A program made the position numbers and the translations under genes. DNA of 64,000 nucleotides, taken from assembly GCA_964017185.1 (NCBI GenBank), contig OZ024880.1, forward strand, positions 43,909,071-43,973,070, read 5' to 3'. Shown here one piece after another: positions 55,242 through 64,000 of this stretch. Under the pieces are notes generated by a model. The model saw only the letters and a program-made list of their open reading frames with translations. It was not told where the DNA came from and ran no database searches. Position 1 is the stretch's first letter; each line of letters begins with the position of its first letter. Source of the stretch: Rugalucina vietnamica. Taxonomy: Eukaryota > Mollusca > Bivalvia > Lucinida > Lucinidae.

Positions 55242-55476
55242 GAGCCGTGCCTTGAGAAAACGGGTTTTCGGGGTTTCAGACCTGGTCTGACACAAACCGG
55301 TCTGTGCAGCTACAGAAGCAGGCTTGAAGCTTGAAATTTTGGATTTAAGTAGAGGAGGAATTGTACTATCCGAGTAGCGAAAACAAAGGCGTTGATCAGC
55401 TTCGCGGTTACCGCGAAGCTGGTCTGCGCCTTTGTTTTCGCATAGGCAATAATCCCGTTTTCTTACGATGCGGCTC
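55242..55476 (-). mobile_element. MITE-A copy, duplication AAAT
   Basis: AAAT at 55238-55241 and 55477-55480. Perfect core palindrome. Confidence 0.92.
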
Positions 55477-55630
55477 AAATTGTCCTTTGATATATTTCCA
55501 AGTAAAACAATATTTGTCTGTTATGGATTCTTCAATGATTTTTAAATGGTTTAATTGTTCTGGCAATGTAGAATCTTTTCTAGGACTCATCAAGGGTCTG
55601 GGTAAACTGTCAGCTGCATGGTCTGGCTCC

Positions 55631-55935
55631 CAGAATTGTTACATTACGAAAGCATGTCTATGCAATTGACAGCAATTTTTTTTGCTCAAAAATGAAAATC
55701 TTCTGTTGAATTTTTAAAAATGTTTTTCTTATACACGTGTATTTGCTCGAAACATTGATTGTGGGTACATATTAGAATGCCTCATCATGTTAGAACAACC
55801 TCATTAAGGCGGTTCCAACGAATGCCCACAATCTATGATTTGGATTAAAAGTAAGAAAATGTATACCCCCTGTACACTCCAGTTTTGCTGTACAAACAAA
55901 GGGTTTAAATTGGTATTTATTTCAAGGACATGTTA
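55631..55935 (-). mobile_element. MITE-B copy
   Basis: ATTACGAAAGCATGTCTATG to GGACATGTTATCCTGA. The centre is diverged (CCTCATTAAGGCGGTTCC). Confidence 0.75.
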
Positions 55936-56312
55936 TCCTGAAGTAAAAGAATGATTCTAGCATTTATGACAGCATGGAAGAATAAGTAGAATTTGTTTTG
56001 AATAAGTGGGTTGTTTCACAGTTTGAGTGATTCACATTGGCTGAAACTCAATTCGAATGAGCCTTGATCAAAAACACTAAAAGTCTTGTTAGCTACATTG
56101 TAACAATTTTTAAAAGAACACTAACTTAATGCTTAATCATTCATGTGGTGTTACTGAGAACACTGAACTTCTATTTGTCACAAGAAGCAATCAGTAGCAT
56201 GACTTTTGTTTTTTGTATGATCACAAGATTCACATTTTTTCAAGGTCATTGCAAGGCATGGTGACATTATAGGAATAAAGCGTGACTTAACAGAAGTTTG
56301 ATAGTTGTTCAC

Positions 56313-56720
56313 GCTGGTATTTTATAGACAACCAACACAACTGAAAACAATGAATGCAGATAAAGTCAATATAAGTGACAATAGGGAGCAAAGGATCTAT
56401 CCGAGAACAACTTGAGAGAGTGAAGACCTGTCTGAGAACAACTTGCCTTGGATCACTCTGTTCCCTCATTAGTTGTTCCCATACAGGTATTTATATCCAA
56501 TGGCATTACACCTCAACCTCTTTACAACATGCTTCGTTATAACACGGTTTTTGGTATAACACTGAGAAATGCTCATTTCAGACTTGTTTTGCTGTATATC
56601 TATACATTTTACCCTCGTTATAACACGGATAGGACAGCTAGGATGGAAATTGGCTTGGACCCAAACAATAGTGTTATAAAGAGGTTATGGTGTATAATGT
56701 TGATTTCATCTGCATTTGCA
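56313..56720. mobile_element. Family I element, split by element U
   Basis: CTGGTATTTTATAGACAACC start, TGTCTGAGAACAACTTG and AGTTGTTCCCATACAGG inside, TTGATTTCATCTGCATT at the right. A MITE-B copy abuts the right end. Confidence 0.65.
56504..56699. mobile_element. Element U: 196-bp MITE
   Basis: CATTACACCTCAACCTCTTTA and TAAAGAGGTTATGGTGTATAATG are inverted with small indels. Two GTTATAACACGG motifs lie inside. Confidence 0.6.
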
Positions 56721-56725
56721 TTAGG

Positions 56726-57600
56726 ATAACATGTCCATGTAATATATACCCCCTTAAACCCCACTTCTATATTGCAAAACTGGGGATTATACCTATTTTT
56801 CTTATTTTTTTGCTCCAAAAAATAGATTGTGGGTACTCATTAGAACCTACTAGTTAGAACCGCCTCGCCGAGGCTTTTCTAACGTGTAGCCACAATCTGT
56901 ACTGAGTTCCACAACCAACGCAACTTGTCAGTTGAGCTTAAATATCTTTTTGTGGTTTCATGTGCTTCATCTGAAACTTTCTTATTGTCGTGACACATTT
57001 TATTCAATAAGGCTAGGTCTGTAACACGAAATAAAGCATATGGTAGGCATCTCTACTGATGGCGATGATGTGACCATGTGAAATTGATGAATGCTTAAAA
57101 CATGCAATGTTTGGCTAACCGAAATCAATAGCGATTTCTGGCGTTAAGCCGTAAGTTTTCAAATTACAATTGGCATACTCATCTGGCAATCTTCCAAGGT
57201 TGAAACTGTATACATGTACGTCTTTTCAAAAAAATATTGAGCCCGCATTCGCGAGGCACAGAAAATGCACTTTTGTACCCCGAGGCAAGTTCCTGCGCAT
57301 GCGCACTAAGTTCGTGGATTTGATAAGACAGAAACATTTTTGGATAATTTTGATGCTAATTGGGCACAAGTTTTCACATGATTGACCAATTTAAAAGATT
57401 AGCACACTGGTCAGTAGAAACGTATACGCTTCCTCAGAAATGATGGGAGATAATAATAAAGTTGCATTTGCAGTGGAACTCAGTACCGTATATGTTTTGA
57501 TCAAAAATAAGAAAAAAAAAAAAAAACAAAAAAAACATTTTTTTTACTGAAAAATTTCATTTTTATAGCTTCAAAATTTTCTGTATACATGTACCATAGA
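56726..57600 (+). mobile_element. MITE-B copy split by element W
   Basis: TTAGGATAACATGTCCATG to AGCCACAATCTG on the left. It resumes at ATATGTTTTGATCAAAAATAAG after 57485. Confidence 0.8.
56902..57483. mobile_element. Element W: 582-bp TIR element with TA duplication
   Basis: Ends CTGAGTTCCAC and GTGGAACTCAG, with TA on both sides (56900-56901, 57484-57485). A 71-codon frame (57170-57385) has no recognisable domain. Confidence 0.6.
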
Positions 57601-57949
57601 GACTCACGCCAAGAGTTTGCAAAAGAGGGCGGGATTTTCCCTATACTTCATGTTGTATTTTTACTATATCTTAGTAGCTGATAAGCCGTAAGTCCTGTAG
57701 GTATGTATATTTCATTGACATGGTTTCGTTAGTGAAAGAAATTTTGAAGGAAAAGAAGAAATTCCTGATAAGAAATTCCTGATAATCATATTAAATGTTT
57801 TTTTCCATAAATATATCTTAATTGGAATTTTGATATTTAGATTAGTTTTTTGTAAGAATTGTAAATAAGTTTCTGGTTAACTGTATGCTGAAAGCTTAAT
57901 TTTTTGTCTTCATAATTACATTCTTTGTAGGTGGGAGCAGGTTCAATTT
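57601..57949. other. Unassigned stretch
   Basis: Nothing recognised beyond a short GATAAGAAATTCCTGATAA doubling near 57765. Confidence 0.4.
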
Positions 57950-58135
57950 GAGCCATGTCACGACAATACCTGTATTCAGATCTTCCGACCAGGTGTGACA
58001 CAAACCAGTCACAGAAGGCGACTAGAAGCTTGATTTTCAGGATTTTATAGAGGAGGCGAATTTGTACTATAAAGGAAGCAAAACCAACATTGTGGTAACT
58101 GCACAGCTGAGTAATGTCTATTTTTGCATACGTTT
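57950..58135 (-). mobile_element. MITE-A copy, degraded
   Basis: GAGCCATGTCACGACAATACC start, long arm recognisable (CAGGTGTGACACAAACC); the core is mostly lost. Confidence 0.7.
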
Positions 58136-58246
58136 TTTACATGTTTTCAAATGACACTGCGTATTTGAAAAAATGAAATTTTGTTTAAGCCCCTGATAAT
58201 AATTTGCTATCTCATTTAGCATTAGAACATTTTGAGGCACATTTTC

Positions 58247-58522
58247 TTGCCCCCAAGGTTCAGATAGGTAAGTCAAATGTTGTGATAGAGAAATTGGAAT
58301 ACCAAGCAAAAGGCCTTGTGTTCAAATCCTAGACGACTGGTTAAGTACCCATTGAGTAGTGGCTGTATCTAAAAAGTCTTTGGAAACGAACATTGAACTT
58401 TAAGTCATCCAAACAACTTAATTCTCCTCAATTATTATAGGTTAAGTACCCTACAAGTAATATTACCTCCAACAGATGACTGAAAATTTGTTGACAGGTA
58501 CATTAAGCCTCCACCCCAACAA
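58247..58522 (+). repeat. tRNA-derived SINE, degraded
   Basis: B-box-like GTGTTCAAATCCTAG, body GGTTAAGTACCCTACAAG, tail ACTGAAAATTTGTTGACAGG. The body appears partly duplicated (GGTTAAGTACCC at 58339 and 58440). Confidence 0.55.
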
Positions 58523-58826
58523 ATCATTCACATGTACCATGAACAGACCCATTAAGCTGTGTTTGTACCATGTTTGAGTTGTATTAGAGAAGGCCTGCGA
58601 CCAGTCTTCAAAACATGCTCATTTCTTTTACGAGATTTTGTCTTGAAAATATTTTTATGTACATTATTTTTCTGGTCCACTGATTAAAGAAGAGCAGTTG
58701 TCATTAATTGCAGTAAGTTATGAAAGAATGTGCATTTAGTTATGGTAATCTACTGTGTAAGACATGCCCGGAATAGTGTGTTTTGATAAATGATGGACAG
58801 AACATTGCCTTGACTGTGGATGTTAA

Positions 58827-58882
58827 ACAAACAAACAAACAAACATACAAAAACAAACAAACAAACAAACAGTAAAACAAAC
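58827..58882. repeat. (AAAC)n microsatellite
   Basis: Slightly interrupted AAAC/CAAA run just upstream of the exon candidate; it could affect acceptor recognition. Confidence 0.9.
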
Positions 58883-58913
58883 ATACAGTTTATGTCTTTA
58901 TATATATTTTCAG

Positions 58914-58979
58914 GTTCATCTGTGTTATTGTTGTTGGTGCCCCTCGTCTTTATAGTTGAACTCGTCAGAAACATTCCCG
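58914..58979 (+). CDS. Probable internal coding exon encoding a membrane segment (66 bp)
   Basis: Acceptor ATATATATTTTCAG|GTTCATC at 58913/58914 and donor CCCG|GTAAGT at 58979/58980 are both near consensus. Two frames contain stops; only the frame with two bases completing an earlier codon is open: SSVLLLLVPLVFIVELVRNI P, then one base over. Both flanking introns are therefore phase 1 and the exon is 3n in length. The 14-residue LLLLVPLVFIVELV core is strongly hydrophobic with E and R at its end, consistent with a transmembrane helix. Gene unknown. No neighbouring exon was identified within this window. Confidence 0.45.
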
Positions 58980-59355
58980 GTAAGTCTTCTTAGCATACTG
59001 TATCTTTTTTTTATTTCATTAATATCAAATAATGCCTCTTGAACAAACTGCAATTTTACTAAAATTGCAACTTTTAGATTTTAAGCTGACCTATGCAGAA
59101 CCCCTGCATAGATTAGCTTGCCGTATTCATGCCCTAGTATTCATGCCCAGGTGGCATGTGGCAGTTTTCACTTCTCCAGTTTCTGCCACCATGTATGAGC
59201 ACATAGTAGCCTAAACATCCATACCTTCTAAAATGTGTAAATAATTTAAGTTAATAATGATTAAACTGTGTTTTTGATGGTATATCCCAGAAACATTGTG
59301 TTTCTTGATGTTATATCTATCCAGATTCATTGCATTGTATTGTGCTGCATCTATA
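58980..59355. other. Presumed intron sequence
   Basis: Begins with the GTAAGT donor. No further exon or repeat recognised. Confidence 0.35.
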
Positions 59356-59359
59356 TATT

Positions 59360-59597
59360 GAGCCGTGACGCGAGAAAACCGGTCTTCAGGATTTCCAACC
59401 CGGTGTGACACAAATAGGCCTGCAGTACAGTCACAAAAGCAGGCTAGAAGCTTGAAATTTCGGATTTAAGAAGAAGAGAAATTGTACTATCCGTGTAGCG
59501 AAAACAAAGGCGCTGATCAGCTTCGCAGTCTCTGTGAAGCTGATCTGCACCTTTGTTTTCGCATAGGCAAAAATCTAGTTTTCTCATGACGCGGCTC
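59360..59597 (-). mobile_element. MITE-A copy, duplication TATT
   Basis: TATT at 59356-59359 and 59598-59601. The core has a CAGTCTCTGTG centre. Confidence 0.92.
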
Positions 59598-59971
59598 TAT
59601 TATTAATAAGACAGTGAAACTGTGTAATACAAGAATCAGACTTTTTAATTTAATATTTGATGATCTGAGCAGGAGAACAGGAAAATGTCTTAAGCCATGA
59701 AATTGTTCGACCAACACAAACAATTCTGTCAAGCTCTTGATCAGCTTGGCAATTTTAATTTTATATTACGTTAGTCACCTCTGGGACAATAGACTGCTGA
59801 GGATGAATTGGCATTGGTTGTAATAGTGATATTTGGCAGTTTGGGTTTTCACAAGCCAGCAAGACAAGGGTTTTCCATCACATTAATGAGTAAACAAGTT
59901 ACACTCACATTTCACTGGGCAGACATTGTTCGGGAATATTTCTGTGACTGATATGTCTAGACACATATATG

Positions 59972-60207
59972 CGCCATGACACACAAAAAAGGTGTTCGGG
60001 ATTTTCGACCAGGTCGGACACAAACCGGCCTGTAGGATCACGAAAGCATGCTAGAACCTAGAAATTTCGGCTGTAGGAAGAAGAGGAATTGCACTATTCG
60101 AGTAGCGAAAACAAAGCTGCAGATCAGCTTCGCAGTTACTGCGAAACTGATCTGCGTCTTTGGTTTTGCATATGTAGATTGTTGGTTTTCTCATACTGCG
60201 GCTTATA
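59972..60207 (-). mobile_element. MITE-A copy in duplication unit 1
   Basis: GCGCCATGACACACAAAAAA to ACTGCGGCTT. Core AGCTTCGCAGTTACTGCGAA. Confidence 0.85.
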
Positions 60208-60433
60208 TTTTGTTGTTAACATCAGAGACCACAGAAATGCAGGCACATGTGGGGGCATGAAAAGTTTTAGGCATTGGGTGTAATAGTGATATCTTACTTG
60301 GCAGTTTTGGTTTTCACAAGCCTGCAAGACAAGGGATTTCTCTCACATTAATGAGTAAACAAGTTAAACTCACATTTCACTGAGCAGACATTGTTTGGGA
60401 ATATTTTGGTGTCTGATATGTCTGGATATATAT

Positions 60434-60655
60434 GCGACGCAACGCAAAAAAAATCCGGGTCTTCGTAGTTTCTGACCAGGTCTGACACAAACTGGCCTGT
60501 ACAGTCACAGAAAAAGGCTAGAAGGTTGAAATTTTGGATTTAAGAAGAAGAGGGATTGTTCTATCCATATAGAGAAAAGAAAGGCACAGATCAGTAACTG
60601 CACAGCTGATTTGCACCTTTGTTTTTGCATAGGCAAAGAATCGTTTTTCTCATTG
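60434..60655 (-). mobile_element. MITE-A copy in duplication unit 2
   Basis: GCGACGCAACGCAAAAAAAA start. One palindrome arm is partly lost (CAGATCAGTAACTGCACAGC). The right end is eroded. Confidence 0.8.
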
Positions 60656-60660
60656 TTGAT

Positions 60661-61046
60661 TGTGGTGATTGTGCAAATTGGTCTTTTTCTAATCTGACGG
60701 CCCATTAATGTCAGCAGTTTCTTGGTAAATTCAATATGTTGACAGAAATAATAGCTTACTTTTACCATATTTAGCTGTTTAAATGTTGTGGGTGGACTTA
60801 AAACATGTAATTATTACCGTTCATAGAGAGTTATAAAATCCAGGAAAAATGTAGTTCCAATATTGCTGGTGATTTATTGCTTCTTGCATTAACTGAAGCA
60901 ACGAATTAAGCATAATAGGAGCAATAGTTTATCATGGATATGCTGCCAATTATATGATTGCTTATGACCATTTGGGGACTTTGTGTTACTAGCCAAGACA
61001 TGGAAGAGAGCTCCATAGATTGCATGCATCGTGGTGGCTGAAATTT
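60661..61046. other. Unassigned stretch
   Basis: Nothing recognised. Confidence 0.4.
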
Positions 61047-61270
61047 GAGCCGCCACATGGGAAAATAACAATCTGCATAGGCGAAAACAAAGGCGCAGAT
61101 CAGCTTTGCAGTAACTGCGAAGCTGATCAGCACCTTTGTTTTCGCTACTCGTGTTCCTCTTCTACTTAAATCCGAAATTTCAAGTTTCTAGCTCTTTTCT
61201 CTGACTGTACAAGTCGGTTTGTGTTGGACCTGATGGGAAACCTTATTGTTGGTTTTCCCAAGAGGCGGCT
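61047..61270 (+). mobile_element. MITE-A copy
   Basis: GAGCCGCCACATGGGAAAAT to AAGAGGCGGCT. The core is intact; the last two terminal bases are changed. Confidence 0.87.
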
Positions 61271-61570
61271 TTCATTTCATTCTTAGTTTCAGCAAGAGCT
61301 CCTTTTGTATAATGATAATGTTACAAGTGTACACAAAATTTGCAGTGTTCATCAGGTTCATGCCATCATATTGAGCAGGCTCATTCACTTCTAGGCCAAA
61401 ATGCCTTTGCACTGTCCATCCATCATAGACATTAGGTATCTTTATGCATATCCTGACTTTTATGATTTGTATATGACAGTTTCAGAATTTGATGATGAAT
61501 AAAGTGCTGTGATTTAGAGTGAGAATGGGCCTCAAGGGAGTGGGATTCTCTACTTTCTGCTTATTACAAG
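61271..61570. other. Unassigned stretch
   Basis: Nothing recognised. Confidence 0.4.
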
Positions 61571-61575
61571 ATAGG

Positions 61576-61780
61576 TTAGCTGCTTTGTGGGAAAATCTGA
61601 CATTTGCATGCAAAAGCAAAGGCACTGATCAGCTGCATTATAAGTGAGCAGCTGATCAGTGCCTTTGCTTTTGTATCATTGATAATATAACCTTTCAGTC
61701 AAAAATTTCAAGCCTTTCACATCTTTTGTGCTTATTGTGTGTGTAAGTTGGGAACATAGATTCTCTTGCGATAAGGCTCA
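61576..61780 (+). mobile_element. Diverged MITE-A relative
   Basis: Core GCAAAGGCACTGATCAGCTG and complement with a TTATAAG centre. The ends are only loosely like the consensus (TTAGCTGCTTTGTGGGAAAA ... GCGATAAGGCTC). Possibly an older subfamily. Confidence 0.7.
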
Positions 61781-62330
61781 GATGGCTTCTCAGAGGCAGT
61801 TAAAAAATGTCACAGTATCAGCCTTCTGTTATTAGCGGACCCAGCCTATAAAACCCCGGTATATTAGTGATGCAACCAAATTTCTTACAGCACAGATTGA
61901 TCCAACATCACATGACATTTGACAAAATGGAGAGCAGAACCCAATTGATCAGGCTTCCAAAATAGAGAGCTGTGATGGGAAGCATTGGTTGGGCAACAAT
62001 TCACAGTGAATCATTAATGATTAGGCCTAAACTTACAGCGAGGCAATGAATTCTTGGCTGTAGGTTGTTTCCCAAGTGATCAGGCTCCCACATCACTGCA
62101 TTCCGTTTTGTCAGGTGTTATGTGATGTTGCACCAATATGCGCTGTAGGACATTTGCTGCATCACAGATATGCGATAAGGTGTGCAATAAAAATGTGCTA
62201 CAGAACAATGTTACACTGTGTTCAATATTAAGGTTGAACTGAAGTGGAACTATGACAGCAATCAAAATGAAAATAAAAATACAAATAAACGTTTAAAAAC
62301 ACCCATCAATTTCTCAAAATCATTAAACTG
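61781..62330. other. Unassigned stretch
   Basis: A degenerate local near-repeat around 61880-62180 (GATTGATCCAACATCACATG, GATGTTGCACC, GATCAGGCTTCC / GATCAGGCTCCC) suggests an eroded element. No ORF. Confidence 0.4.
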
Positions 62331-62334
62331 TCTT

Positions 62335-62502
62335 TGCACTATCTGGGAAGCGAAAACAAAGGCGCTGATCAGCTGTGCAATTCCTCTTCTTCCTAAATCC
62401 TAAATTTCAAGCTTCTAGCCATCTTCTGTGACTACAGGCTGATTTGTGTCAGACCTAGCCGGAAACACAGTTTGTTGGTTTTCTCATTCAATTAAGGCTC
62501 AT
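62335..62502 (+). mobile_element. MITE-A derivative with one palindrome arm lost
   Basis: ACTATCTGGGAAGCGAAAAC followed by AAAGGCGCTGATCAGCTGTG, then directly GCAATTCCTCTTCTTCC and the long arm. The join looks like hairpin deletion or inversion. Confidence 0.75.
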
Positions 62503-62689
62503 TTTGTCTTGCGGAATCAATTGAATATTCCCCAGAATCTGTAACTATTGCCCAAACTGGATTTCCAATGACATCATGATGGTCATAAAGGCTTCTTGTT
62601 CCACTTAATAACAGGTTTTTCATTACGTCCCTGGCAGTAACTCCTGAAGACTTTATGGGTTTTCCTCAGAGACTGTTGTAACTAGATTA

Positions 62690-62924
62690 GAGCCGCATCG
62701 TGAGAAAACGGGATTATTGCCTATGCGAAAACAAAGGCGCAGATCAGCTTCGCAGTAACTGCGAAGCTGATCAGCGCCTTTGTTTTCGCTACTCAGATAG
62801 TACAATTCCTCTTCTATTTAAATCCGAAATTTCAAGCTTCTACCTCTTTTCTATGCTTGTACAGGCCGGTTTGTGTCGGACCTGGTCGGAAACCCCGAAG
62901 ACCGGTTTTCTCGTGTCGCGGCAC
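62690..62924 (+). mobile_element. MITE-A copy, duplication ATTA
   Basis: ATTA at 62686-62689 and 62925-62928. Perfect core palindrome; among the least diverged copies. Confidence 0.92.
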
Positions 62925-63003
62925 ATTATACATTGGATTGGGCCACACAATGTTTCTGTCACAGACATTAGACTGTCAGATTACAGTAACAAGCACTGAA
63001 AGG

Positions 63004-63254
63004 ACCTGGTCCCGAGGTTATAAAACTTTTTTCATGCTCAACTCGGCTGAGACGAAAATTTATCCTGCTCATTAATGTTAAAATGCCAACAGTCGTTGGC
63101 ATTTTAACATTTATGTGCAGGATAAACTACTAGTTTATGAGATATGAACCTGAATTTTCCACTAATTTTGACTATTTCAACATTTATGAGCAGTTGAAAT
63201 TTCATGCTCAGCTGAGCTGAGCTTGAAAAAAGTTTTATAACCTCGGGACCTGGT
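63004..63254. mobile_element. Family C element, copy 4 (best preserved)
   Basis: ACCTGGTCCCGAGGTTATAA and its complement at the right end (TTATAACCTCGGGACC). Inner hairpin TTAAAATGCCAACAGTCGTT/AACATTT; GCTCAGCTGAGCTGAGC near the right terminus. No clear target duplication in any of the four copies. Confidence 0.87.
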
Positions 63255-63503
63255 GCAAAGAGACAGTTTTTAATGAATTTGAGAAATTGCCGGGTGTTTT
63301 GGAGTTTTAACTTAACTTTTGCTCATTTTCATGAAAATTCAGAGTTTTCACAAATAAAGACTCAATATATGCTTAAGTTTGTACTGATTGCATGAGATCT
63401 GGCCCGGGAATTGATGAACTCGCTAATAATTCGGAAATAGAAAAATCAAAGGATAAAAAGTCATATGAAAATTTTGAAACTTACAGAGTATTCTGATGGA
63501 ATC
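63255..63503. other. Unassigned stretch
   Basis: Nothing recognised. Confidence 0.4.
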
Positions 63504-63507
63504 ATAT

Positions 63508-63746
63508 GACTGTATCATAAGAAAACCAACTTATTGCATATTTGAAAACAAATATGCAGATCAGCTTTGCGGTTATTAACACCGCGCGGTTAATCATCAA
63601 CTTTGTTTTCGCTGCAAGGACAGTACAATTCCTCTACTTTCTAAATCCAAAATTTAGAGCCTCCAGCCATCATCAGTAGCTGCACAGACTGGTTTGAGTC
63701 GCACCTGGTCGGAAACCACAATGTTGGTTTTCTCGTGTTGCGGCTC
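63508..63746 (+). mobile_element. MITE-A copy, duplication ATAT
   Basis: ATAT at 63504-63507 and 63747-63750. The palindrome core is disrupted (CACCGCGCGGTT centre). Confidence 0.88.
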
Positions 63747-63750
63747 ATAT

Positions 63751-64000
63751 GACAGTGTCTGAACTGATTATTCTTTCCTTGAGATAGCCTATCACCGTGT
63801 GAAATTACCCAAAAATTGAAGATGTTATGACAAACCAGCTAAAAGGCAAATCTTCGATGACTTGATTATACTAAATATCCATTTCCATGTAATTATGGGA
63901 TGGAGATACTACTCCAAGACAGGACCTCATTATGTGGCTGTCGATAGTAGCAGTTCTGGCAAAATCGACAAAAAATATTACAAGTCCGAGAAGACTATCC
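63751..64000. other. Unassigned end of window
   Basis: Nothing recognised. Confidence 0.4.

Larger units (their letters stand above)
59811..60660. repeat. 460-bp tandem duplication including a MITE-A copy
   Basis: TAATAGTGATAT at 59821 recurs at 60281. Both units share GGTTTTCACAAGCC, ATTAATGAGTAAACAAGTTA, ACATTTCACTG and then a MITE-A copy, so the MITE was present before the duplication. Divergence between units suggests it is not recent. Confidence 0.88.

Noticed and set aside
55218-55478. Recurrent 60-95 codon frames such as ENKGADQLRGNREADQRLCF found at many MITE-A copies on both strands
   Set aside because: They are readings through the MITE palindrome and arms, appear in both orientations, start and stop at random points, and are broken in many copies. 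No evidence of a real protein.
13530-63746. Regularly recurring palindromes suggestive of a CRISPR-like array
   Set aside because: Copies have TIRs and target duplications, lie kilobases apart in mixed orientation, and the window is eukaryotic.

Overview
The window is repeat-saturated nuclear DNA of a marine invertebrate, most likely a bivalve mollusc. The reasons are AT-rich non-coding sequence, several palindromic MITE families, tRNA-derived SINEs, non-LTR retrotransposons, and AGCTCACCTGAGC / (GTCC)n repeats of a kind I associate with bivalve genomes. There is no operon, rRNA, intact tRNA, CRISPR array or long host ORF. The only long intact ORF belongs to a retrotransposon. Most of the window is probably intron or intergenic DNA; one good internal exon candidate (58914-58979, a membrane segment) and one first-exon candidate (43202-43285) suggest a host gene on the + strand.

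Layout. 1-7 kb: decayed CR1/Jockey-like LINE pieces, one split by a 1.0-kb TIR element, plus repeat H, poly-T tracts and simple-sequence arrays. 7-13 kb: a hairpin MITE, a SINE, and a minus-strand LINE interrupted by a hAT-type element with an exact 8-bp target duplication. 13-19 kb: MITE-A copies and nested element K1 with V inside it. 19.7-22.5 kb: a MITE-A copy split by a 2.6-kb TIR element (Q), which itself holds a SINE. 22.7-35 kb: MITE-B, C, D, F and R copies, element X, and CACGG-ended element J. 35-43.4 kb: an array of a 16-bp motif (GTTACGGTATGGACAT) split by a near-complete LINE with an intact 1063-codon ORF. 43.4-54 kb: more MITE-A, MITE-B and family I copies, a three-unit tandem repeat (F2) and CACGG-ended element M. 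54-64 kb: MITE-A copies every 0.5-3 kb, family C copies, a 460-bp tandem duplication and the exon candidate.

How the parts relate. The window records layered insertions, and target-site duplications show which came later. MITE-A (about 235 bp, ends GAGCC/GGCTC) leaves 4-bp duplications at many copies, and one insertion has an unoccupied related copy elsewhere in the window. Elements J and M have different internal sequences but share terminal CACGG, long TIRs (85-100 bp) and exact 5-bp duplications. That combination is known from the Transib/RAG transposase group, and they are the best candidates for an undescribed system. Neither shows a transposase ORF, so both would depend on an enzyme encoded elsewhere.

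Limits: all repeat families were found by eye inside this window. Family names A-X are local labels. Edges without a target duplication may be off by several tens of bases.
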